Shown here piece after piece: positions 55,359-64,000 of a DNA stretch of 64,000 nt. Numbering within the stretch: position 1 is the first letter of the stretch; every line of letters begins with the position of its first letter. A model generated the notes under the pieces. It worked only from the letters and a program-made list of their open reading frames with translations, was not told the origin of the DNA and searched no databases. The translations under genes were made by a program, and so were the position numbers. Source of the DNA: Mesotaenium endlicherianum (lineage: Eukaryota; Streptophyta; Zygnematophyceae; Zygnematales; Mesotaeniaceae); NCBI GenBank assembly GCA_009602735.1, contig WELA01009032.1, forward strand, positions 229,309 through 293,308. The letters are read 5' to 3'.

Positions 55359-57625
55359 ATGGCGGGCATTATCACAAGGCTGAAGGAAGACAAAGTCATG
55401 TTTCCTTGTTTGTGTGTATTAGATGGGTGGTATGGCGAATCACGCGTGAATCTTGTCAAGAAACAGAGGGTGTTTAGAGGTATAGTACGTAAGCAAGTGG
55501 GAACATCTATGGAGTCAAAGGATGCCCAAGTGCATGATGCTGGTAGCATGCAAGAGGAAGAGGACCTTATCATGGGCAATGCTTCCTCATATGCCTTGGA
55601 TAGCTATCCACTTCCTCGTACTCAGACTAGTGAGCAAACAAGAGCTGAACGACGTAATCAGCTGCAGGAAGAGAAATTGGCAAGCATACGGGGACAGCTT
55701 GCAGATATGGCTATAGACTTTAGCCCCTGCCTCTCTGAAACTTACTTTGCCATGAAGCTTAAGCATCAGAAACTGTTGCAAAACTGCCTGCGGGCATATG
55801 AGCCAACCTGCCCCACGTGTAAGACTAAAGAGGAGAGCTTCCTTACCTCAAGGGATGACAAGGCTAAGGTCATACATATTACTCGGATGTATGTCTTTTA
55901 CATGGACATTTCGTCATGGCATTGCAAGCGTTGTGATCTTCAGTTCAACGCTCATCCCATTTTCATAGGCGCATTCCCCACTAGTCCAAAGTGGGCAATG
56001 AACCTGCATAGTGTACCATCCACGCAGACGGCAGTTTGGATAAATATCCACCTTCTGAAGGTCCTTGGTGTGCTCACTCGCCATGCGCCCAAACTTTCGA
56101 TTCAGGCCTTCAGTGAGAGCATGAGAGAAATCCATGAGTTACATGTTCCTGATGCTTTCATTCCCGTCATTACAAGTGACAGGTTCAGGAAGCTTCTTAG
56201 TAAGTCCTCGGAAGAGTGGGGTCTTGTCGAGCACCATCTTTGTAATATGCAAAATTTAGGTGTTGAGGACTATGAAAAGGGGCTATTTGGAGTTTGTGGA
56301 GGTTGTCACAAGGCTGGGACAGAAGTTGATGGCAATCTGAAGCCTGTACACTCTCTCTGTGGAGATGCCTGTTTTAAGGTACATTCATTACAAGCGGCAG
56401 GCACGGCATCTACTACCATTGCTCCTCGCATGACACAGCGGCTTGTTCTTGATACACGCACGCGGGACTTCATGGACCTCAACTTGAACAGCTGTAATGC
56501 AGGTATGGATTGCTGCCTTTGTTGGCATTCTTTTATATGTTTTAAGCATTTATCATTATACGCAATTGCTTGATATTATCATCCGTGAGAACAACACTTT
56601 TGTGAAGTATTTCTGGTATGATATAGCTTGTAGGTACAAGGTTCACTTTGCCAAGTGGCTTAAGAGCCATCCCAACCCGATAGTGAAAGTGTTGGCTGAA
56701 ATTCTCGAGTTCATAGTTCCTACCTGGCATATAAATGCAGGCTACAAATTCAGTGCGACAGTTCGAGGGTGCAGGTAGGGGTGCTGGCGAGCCCCCTGAG
56801 CAACTTTGGACCTTCATAGGAAAGTTTGGAGCCTTGCTTCAGTATCGTATTAGAGCAGGGCGTCACGACTTCCTAGAGATACTCTTTGAGATCTGGAATG
56901 AGATCAGTGCTGCTGCTCTTCCATAGCTCCTGATTGACATGTATGAACGAGTTGAAGCGCAAATAGCAGAAGGAGAAAAATCAAAGAAAAACATTGAGGC
57001 GGAGGCAATGGCTGCAGGATATGATTTGGCAAAGGTACGTTAAGCTCTACATTTATAAGTGTGTGCTTTAAAATGGCCATGTGCGTGTGTGCGTGCATGT
57101 TGAGTTGGTAAGACGTGCTTACCTCCTGTGGGAGTCTTGGGCTTGGGTGGCTTTGCTTTTGATGTTAACTTGTGGATAATTGCGTATGAAGCAAGAAAGG
57201 TAAGCGTCATGCGTGTGCCTTTGTTGATAATGGGAAGCAGCCTGCCACGTGTCAGCATGTTTTCTAGTTGACCAATATGACGCTGCCAGGTGTCCATATG
57301 CGCATGTGACAAGCTGCATGCCCGCGCGCGCTTGAGGTCGGACACGAGCTCAGAACTGCCTCAGCAGCAGCTGCTGTCCAACATCGGGCGCGTGTGTGTG
57401 CGCGCACCCGCGCGCGCCCGACATCGAACAGCAGCGCAGGGCTGATGTCCGACGTTGAGCGCGCTCGGGCACGCGGCGACAAGCCTGCGCTGCTGCCCGA
57501 CGTCGGGCGCGTGTGCGACGCTTTCATATGTGTGCGCGTCAGGCTATGTTGGGCTATTGTTGGATTCCAGGCTGCCTTGTGTCTTTGTCTTGATGTCCGT
57601 ATTGTCAAACATGCTCTCTCCCGCT

Positions 57626-57673
<48 letters not shown>

Positions 57674-59191
57674 GGTGGGTTAAGCAACCCCATGTATGTA
57701 TCGAGCTGTTATTTAGGCTGCAAGTTGCCATGTGTGTCTGTTTCTCTGTGCTGCTGCGTGCGCCCAGCAGCAGGTCGTTAGGTAGCCGGCTGTTTAATGT
57801 CACCGTGTCTCCTGGTCACGCCATGTGGCTCTGTTTAAGAATAGTCATGTGTGTGCATGCCTAGGTTGTTGCTTGCTTTTTGAGTAAGCCGTGTGGGGCT
57901 ACCAAGCAGCGCCATGTGTGCGCATTTGGTATTGTGAAGCATCAGGCTGCCGTGTGCCTGTGCCTGTGTGCTTCATTGTCAGGCCATGTGGAGCTTGCGA
58001 TGCTGGCCGTATGCGCATGCAATTTGTGTTAGGGAATGTGTCATGTACAGGTGGGCTTGACCAAGGGCCAATTTTGTATTTGACTTGCCACATTTATGAC
58101 GTTGACTTGTACAGGATCTGCCGGAAGCGCCTCGTCCTCGGGCGTCACCTATGGCCACGTGGACAATTGAGTATCTTCGAGCTCTTCTCCAACAGGAGGT
58201 CATAGAGGAGCATTTGAGGGGTAACTTGCCGGCGTTTAAGTTGGTCTTTGGGCAGGCCAACTCACTGGAGTTCAACAAGCTTGATACAAAAAATGCGACT
58301 CGAGTTGAGAAGAAGCTTGTTGACCTTGAAGATCTGCACAAGAAGGAGATTGGAGTAGGACCTGATGGCAAAGTTGTACGGTGGGCCAAGTCTTCACATA
58401 TCCTCCACACCCATTGTGAGATGCTTCAGAGCCATGAAATGAACTTGATGATGGATAAGATTGAACTGCTCACCTCAGATTTAGTGTCTACTAGGCATTT
58501 GCAAGGCAAGATGGGTTCGGATAGACCTCATAAAAAGAGAAGGTTGCACAAGAAGGCTCAGAAGTTGCGGAGTGATGTAGAGGAGGTATTTGAAAACCTC
58601 AAAGAATGGGGTAGGCACGATACTTCTCTCCCATGCGAGTCATGCAAGGAAGGGCCTAGAAGGATCCAGTCTGCTCTTTTGCAAAGTTGGGATCTTGGGG
58701 TACTTTGTGAAGGTAAATATCCATGGAGTGAGGAAGGGTTGCTGTTGTCAACGCTTGAACCTGAGAGGAGATTGCAAGCGTGACATAGAAGAGCAAAAGC
58801 AGAGATTGCTAGAGGTAGAGAAGAGATTGTATTAGTGCAAGAGGAGGCAAGCTTGACTGTTGAGCTATATGCTAAGCAGATACTTGCCTTGCAAAAGAGA
58901 TTGCACGAGGTAGACTTGGTGATGCAAGATCGAGAGAGAGTACACGCTCATGTCACCCATAATTTGACTTCTGAGCGCGCTGCTGGAGTTGCGTTCCTTG
59001 TAAGCCGGCGCTTGACTATACTTAGGCGCAACCATGCTGCTGCAGTACGGGCCTGCGCTATTGTTGGTGGTAAATCTTCCACTGAATTCATGTCGGAGGC
59101 TTGTGCCGACCCTGTAGAAGTTAGTATAGCTGGTGAGGAAGATATGGTAGTGAAGAAAGAATGGAGTGATAATGAGGATGAAGCATGTTAA
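55359..59191 (+). pseudogene. KDZ-type transposase gene, decayed, at least three exons
   Basis: Exon blocks are 55359-56502 (ends in gcag before gtatgg), about 56550-57034 and 58115-59191 (stop TAA). Domains: a Cys cluster (CPTCKTKEE, then SSWHCKRCDLQFNAH) like the CxC modules found with KDZ transposases; FGVCGGCHKAG and VDGNLKPVHSL (first catalytic Asp block); FWYDIACRYKVHFAKW (second Asp); PTWHINAGYKFSATVRG and GAGEPPEQLWTFIGKFG (Glu block). The C-terminal ~350 residues are charged and coiled-coil rich. Damage: a frame mismatch after exon 1, a frameshift near 56770, TAG at 56924-56926, and in-frame TGA at 58781-58783. KDZ enzymes move cut-and-paste DNA transposons; I could not define terminal inverted repeats. 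The 1.08-kb intron at 57035-58114 holds a CT tract and tandem GC-rich cgcgcccgaca units. Confidence 0.72.
57626..57670. repeat. (CT)n microsatellite in the KDZ gene intron
   Basis: Near-perfect CT array. Confidence 0.88.
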
Positions 59192-60497
59192 CCATAGTGA
59201 TAGTTTACGCCATTGCTCCAATTTATTTGTCACATGTTTCCGGCGTTGGTGTGAACAACTCAATTTGTTGCAATAATATCTTAATGTTCTCTATGTTGCC
59301 TCCTTTAATGTTGTTTGTGCACAACTCACATGTCTAAACTCCACATTAAATTACAGTAATATACATAATGGCTAGAACGGGGCATAAGTTCTTGGCATGT
59401 ATGTTTTCATTTATTGCATAAAATTCATTAACATACAACCATATGAGTTATAATTGTCTTTTCTTTCCCCTTGAGTAGTAGATAGTAAACTGTGGATATG
59501 GGCTTGCAACCAGTTTCAAGCCGACAAAATGACGAGTTCGATTCTATCTTTGTTCTACTTGTCATTGAAAAGAGTTGTATTTGTTGAGTTGCGGCTTTCT
59601 CTAATTTGCTATGCTGATAATTGAGTTGGTGGATTGCCTCCACATGTTCACCTTATGTCTCATGCAATTAGGCACCAAATGCACTATAGCACACTTGATA
59701 GGCTTCTTAGTACCGCCCGCTTCAGCCAAAGCAATTGAGTTTCTTTTTCATACTTGGGGTCCTGCCTGCTGCTTGTCGTGATGGAGTAGTGATGTGCACC
59801 TTGCATTTTTGTCGACGTTCTTGAAGGTGTTGCATAACATACAACTAGGACCCCAATGCCAACCTCTATTTCAGCTTGCCACCAAATTAGAGCACAAACT
59901 GGATCAAATACTGCGATCCTTAGATTATTGGCCCAAGTTGAAAGTGAAGTTATTGAAACCTCCGATCACTTCATATTGCAATTTCTTTGTGCAGTAGTCT
60001 TTATGTCTAGCAACCAAAAATACTGTGAAGCACTCAAGCTGCACAAGATAAGTATTGCACATAAGCTAGCTGACAAGATATGTAAGTTGACAAGCAACGT
60101 TGAAAACTTGCACCAAGAACAAATTTATTGATTCATCAAACCTGACAACCTTTTGCAACTCGAAACCTGGCTTATATAGACACAACAGCTTATGAGCTGC
60201 CACCTAGCCATTCTCCGCACTCTCTCTTAAGCAGCCAAGCACACTCTGTGTAATGGGAAGCAACAGCAAATGTGGAAAGCAACATATAAGACTTGTTTCA
60301 GCGTGGTGGAAAAGAGGGAAATGCTGTAAGGGAAAATAATCAAAGCATAAGAAGTGAACATGTTTCACAAACGCGCATATCATGCCTGGAAAGACTACAC
60401 ACAAATTGTGAGGAGGGGCAATATCGCCTTCCAAGGACATGTCATAATAAAGTGTCCACTAAAATTAAATTGCATAATAAATACAATACAATAGACT
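59192..60497. other. Intergenic between convergent genes
   Basis: AT-rich. It should hold the 3' UTRs of the KDZ gene and of the minus-strand gene. No supported coding sequence. Confidence 0.4.
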
Positions 60498-62563
60498 TTA
60501 GACCGCATACAAATTGTCTGCAGAATCCTGTGCAAGGCCCCTATTGTGCAACTCCTCTTGAACATAGGCAGCTAGGTTGTCATTGTAGGCCTTCTTAACT
60601 TCCTTCAACGCTTTTATTAGTACCTTCTTGGCATCATCTTCGACCATGCCTTCGTTGACAGAAGCTTTAACATGCTTACTTTGCACATAACTTTCCCACC
60701 CACCTTGTTGTGTGAACTGCACACAAACATGCAAAATTTTCACTAAAATTGAAACTACTTGCAATAGGTAGAAAAGAAGATAGTGCAACGAACGTGAATG
60801 CGGATGCTAACCACTCACATGATTGATTCAGCTATAGAAGAAAAGTGCACATACATTTTGTTAACCGCCAGCTTCAAGGACCGCAGTACCAATAACCCGT
60901 GATTGAGAGTGACATTTGCAACTCGCTTCGATTTCAGAAGTTGCTTGCCAGTTGTGAATAGAAATTCCTCCACAGTCTTCTTCTTCACGAGGAGCGGATC
61001 TCGAGTGCGTTTTGTACTTACCAAGCAACATGAAGCATATGCATCAGTACTGAAGGAAACACACAAAACGTCCGTCGTATGTGACAACGATATAAAGAAA
61101 TATATGCGCCTTTGTGCGACAAAAGCTGTGGACATCATTCGCAAAACCAAGAAGAGCACCACGTAAGGACATACCAATAATTGTGAACTCAGCTGCTTGG
61201 TCAGGCACTGCTGTCGCTTGCTCTGGAATCGCATGCCTTGCTGCCGCCTGCTGACTCTTGTCCACTATTGTTTGCTCCGCTTCCTCCGACTTCATTGCTG
61301 CTACCGCTTGCTCCCCATCGGCTAGCTCCCCAGCCGCTAGCTCCCTTGTTGTCGACGAGTGCTCTGCTGCTGCTGCCACTTGCTCTGCTGTCGCTTGCTG
61401 AGCTGCTGCTTCTTGCTCCACTGCCACCTGCTCAGCTACCGCTGCTGCTTGCTCCCCGGCTGCTTTCTCCGTCGTTGCTGCCGCTTGCTCTGCTGCTGCT
61501 GTCGCTCGCTCTCCTAGTGCTTGCTGAGCTGCCGCTTCTTGCTCTACTGCCACCTGCTCCGCTGCCGCTGCTGCTTGCTCCCTTGCCGCTTTTTCCGCCG
61601 CTGCTGTCGCTTCCTCTGCTCCTGCAGCTACTGCTGCTGCCGCTTCCTCTGCTTCTGCAGCCACTGCCACTTGCTCCGCTGTTGCGGCTGCCCGCTTCTT
61701 AGTCACTCTACTACCACTTGCTTCATTGCCGCTTGTTCCGTACTTCTCTATGTACGCTTCGCTCTGCTCTACTGTGAAGAAGGTGTGCCTAGTATAAGGA
61801 CATTTTCCAGGCCACCCAATTAGTTCTCGTACTTTACGACATGCTTCATGGCCACCATCAGGTACAGACTTACAAACGTCCTGGAACAAAACTTAGTCTC
61901 ATCCTTGGATATTTCGCCCGCTTAAATTGCACGCTTTATCTTTGGCTGTACAACTGAGTTGTGCAGGGGCCTGCACTGGTCCCTCAACTGAGAGCTTAGT
62001 GGGGCTTGGGTGGGTGGCCTACTTCCCTTGCTACCTTCTTTGCTACCGATTGTACTTTGTGGCTTAGGTTTTACCCAAGTTGCACTTGCCTTGTGAGCAC
62101 GTTGAAGTTGCACTTTTGCAACTTCTATGTCAAAGAAGCGTTTCCCCATACCCCTAAAGAGTTTTAACTCTGGACTATCTAGGACATTTGAAGTCCTCAT
62201 GCAGGTCAAGTCGTTATTGGGTCCAACCATAAACACAATAGCTTGTACATCTAACTTGAAGGATTTTAGCTCAATTGACATGTCATTTAACTTTTTCCAA
62301 ATGACTGTCCGTCGCTTCAAATACATGTTCCCATAACTAGTGGCAAAAGGCTTCTCACCCATCTCTCCCTCTGTAGCTATCACACGCACATCCTTCTTTT
62401 TTGCTTGTGTATTATGCACTGCATGTCCTAAAGCCCCATCCTCACGCACAGTTTCACATCGCGTGTCACCCGCCTTCCCTCCCAACCCGCCATTCAGTGT
62501 CTCTCCCCCTCTATCGTCACTCACATCACCACTTATGTGAGGGTCAGTCACGAACTCCGCCAT
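60498..62563 (-). CDS. Unrecognised multi-exon gene with alanine/glutamate repeat
   Basis: Exon blocks: about 62563-61940 (starts MAEFVTDPHISGDVSDDRGG, with a conserved-looking core MYLKRRTVIWKKLNDMSIEL, LDVQAIVFMVGPNNDLTCMR); 61880-61175 (after an acceptor gttccag; DVCKSVPDGGHEACRKVREL, IGWPGKCPYTRHTFFTVEQ, then ~170 residues of AAAEQ/AEKAA repeats); about 61049-60819 (DPLLVKKKTVEEFLFTTGKQ, NVTLNHGLLVLRSLKLAVNK, donor gtgagt); 60716-60498 (FTQQGGWESYVQSKHV, stop TAG). The block joins are not all in phase in my reading, so exact splice sites are open. I do not know the family; it could be a second gene of the neighbouring KDZ transposon or a host gene. Confidence 0.5.
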
Positions 62564-62685
62564 ATAAGAGATTCTGACAATACTTTAATTGCCTGCCATA
62601 AGAGTATACACTCCCATGAGAGAGGGAGAGAGGGGAAGGAGGGAGGGAGGGAGGGAGAAAGAGAGACAAAGCGGAGGGAGACAGG

Positions 62686-62689
<4 letters not shown>

Positions 62690-62741
<52 letters not shown>

Positions 62742-62844
62742 AGGGGGGGGGAGTGGGGGAGAAAGAGATAAGATAAAGCACGCATACACACGCACACACG
62801 CACGCACACACACGCACACACGCACACACACGCGCGCACATGCG

Positions 62845-62876
<32 letters not shown>

Positions 62877-62880
62877 TGAG
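62690..62880. repeat. (GA)n and (CA/CG)n microsatellites
   Basis: GA array at about 62692-62740, then alternating purine-pyrimidine cacacg repeats at 62779-62877, a candidate Z-DNA-forming stretch. Confidence 0.88.
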
Positions 62881-63022
62881 AAGCAACTAGACCCACACAA
62901 ACAGGCGCCCACACAGACACACGCAAATACATACACACAGTCACGCACAACAACTCGAGGGGGGGAGTGGGCTGCCCCCCCGCACGAGGCCGTGTGCTGT
63001 CTCTGACCGCGGGCCGACCAAG

Positions 63023-63026
<4 letters not shown>

Positions 63027-63052
<26 letters not shown>
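63027..63052. repeat. (CAG)n trinucleotide repeat
   Basis: Eight to nine CAG units; on the minus strand it encodes an Ala/Leu/Cys run depending on frame. Confidence 0.85.
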
Positions 63053-63053
<1 letters not shown>

Positions 63054-63065
63054 AGTAGCAGCAAG

Positions 63066-63225
63066 GAAGCACCCCCCCACCTTGAAGTCGCGCACTTGCA
63101 TGCAAAAGCCCCGCGCACCCACGCGCACTCCACCCTCTCCAGAAACTCGCGGGCTGCCGCCTTGCACGTGAAGCGCAGCTGCCGCCTCACCAAGTCCTGC
63201 TCGCACGACAGCCAAGGCGCGCGTG
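63066..63225 (-). CDS. Possible exon fragment, unknown product
   Basis: Minus strand EQDLVRRQLRFTCKAAAREF then LERVECAWVRGAFACK reads like protein and is flanked by low-complexity DNA. No start, splice partner or family recognised. Confidence 0.25.
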
Positions 63226-63760
63226 GCCCCTAGGCCTGAGCCCTTTGCTTTTGGTCCTGGGGGCATCCGTGTTGCCTGACCGGGTCTCGAAAGCGCCAGC
63301 CAAGGCGCGTATGGGCCCAAGGACTGAGTTCTGGGTCCCGGGAGTACATGCGCTGCCTGATCAAGTCCTGCGCGCGCGGCGGCAGAGGCTCGGCTCGGCA
63401 TGGTCGGCGCGGCAAAGGCTCAGCTCCGCTTGGGTCAGCCGGATCAACAAATTAAGGTTTACAGTTTGGGGCCCAAAGTTAAGGTTTTGGATGTAAAATT
63501 TTGGCCCGAGGGTTTAGGCGCTGCCTCACCTCGCCAAGTGCAGCGCACGCAGGGGGGCTCGGCCTAGGTGAAGGGACTCGAGCTACAACTTTCTCGCTTC
63601 GTGTTTGGAGTTTCGGGTTACCAGAGTTAAGAGTTGCATATTAGGGTGCTGGGTATAGGTGTCTGCAGCCAGGGCATATGGGCGCAATGAATGTTTGGGC
63701 CCAGGGTCAAGTTCAGTTTCGGGTTTGAGTTCAGGTTTGAGGTGGGGTGGAGCGCCTGGC
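63226..63760. other. GC-rich unassigned DNA with a diverged ~110-bp duplication
   Basis: cagccaaggcgcg, then a gggccc or gtggcccc block and tgcctga occur twice (about 63209-63283 and 63296-63368). No gene recognised. Confidence 0.35.
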
Positions 63761-63768
63761 AACACTCA

Positions 63769-63920
63769 AGGACAGAGAGGGAGGCCAAAAAAGGGAGGGA
63801 GGTAGGGAGGACAAAGAGAAAACAAGCGGGAGAGAGCGAGAGAGAGAGCGAGAGAGAGAAATGAGAGAGCGAGGGCGGACGGGAGAGGAAACAGAGCACC
63901 TGGCAACCCCTGACAGCACA

Positions 63921-64000
<80 letters not shown>
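63769..64000. repeat. GA-rich tract and (GA)n microsatellite at the window end
   Basis: Purine-rich gaggga repeats, then nearly pure GA from 63925 to the window edge. Confidence 0.9.

Noticed and set aside
54382-55383. 333-codon open frame across CT tracts
   Set aside because: Composed mainly of Ser-Leu repeats from (CT)n, interrupted by an N; compositional, not a gene.
58781-58783. In-frame TGA as selenocysteine or alternative code
   Set aside because: The same gene has a frameshift and a TAG, and the host genes use TGA and TAG as normal stops; decay is simpler.
61238-61702. Leucine/proline-rich plus-strand open frame
   Set aside because: Antisense shadow of the Ala/Glu-rich repeat on the minus strand.
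62544-63401. 285-codon minus-strand frame with Cys-Val repeats
   Set aside because: Runs through CA/CG and GA microsatellites; only a short part near 63066-63225 looks protein-like.
1-64000. CRISPR arrays, operons or Shine-Dalgarno sites
   Set aside because: Introns, LTR retroelements and microsatellites show eukaryotic nuclear DNA; no regular spacer arrays seen.

Overview
The window looks like nuclear DNA of a green-lineage eukaryote, most likely a streptophyte (a charophyte alga or an early-diverging land plant). It has GT-AG spliceosomal introns, two host genes whose proteins read like plant versions of IST1 and EndoU, many Ty3/Gypsy chromovirus-type retrotransposons primed by the initiator tRNA-Met, and a KDZ (Kyakuja-Dileera-Zisupton) transposase relic. 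I do not name the species. One assembly gap (48803-49246) and two isolated N bases (17766, 54615) interrupt the sequence.

Layout. 1-9500 is the host-gene island. It holds the first exon of a secreted protein (minus strand), an IST1-like ESCRT-III regulator (minus, six exons, 2840-6422) and a divergently transcribed EndoU endoribonuclease (plus, five exons, 7465-9500). 10440-53627 is almost entirely retroelements, many nested. Element A (plus) is a decayed Gypsy element that carries a cytosine-C5 DNA methyltransferase relic upstream of RT and a PHD finger after integrase. Element B (plus) is a chromovirus with its own LTR, a gag/pro frameshift site and an extra ORF (ORF3) downstream of the chromodomain; it has lost RT and is hit by a solo LTR. 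Element E (minus) abuts B's broken 3' end, contains another solo LTR, and itself lies in the gag of element G. Element H (minus) has its LTR split by element D. D (minus) is a gag-protease element whose repeats are arranged A1-body-B1-A2-B2, like the split direct repeats of PAT/Ngaro/TOC elements. Element C (minus) is a full LTR-to-LTR relative of B, also with ORF3, inserted inside D's A2 repeat with a target-site duplication. Element F (plus) is a nearly full Gypsy with a canonical -1 frameshift heptamer and nonsense codons explained mainly by C-to-T type changes.

53.6-64 kb is microsatellite-rich. It contains a decayed multi-exon KDZ transposase gene (55359-59191) and, facing it, an unrecognised multi-exon minus-strand gene with a long alanine/glutamate-rich repeat (about 60.5-62.6 kb).

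The insertion order can be read from the nesting: H, then D into the H LTR (CTAG on both sides), then C into D (taatc/caatc). Separately, G was interrupted by E, which was then interrupted by a solo LTR. The least explained features are D's repeat topology, ORF3 shared by B and C, and A's pairing of a methyltransferase and a PHD finger in one retroelement.
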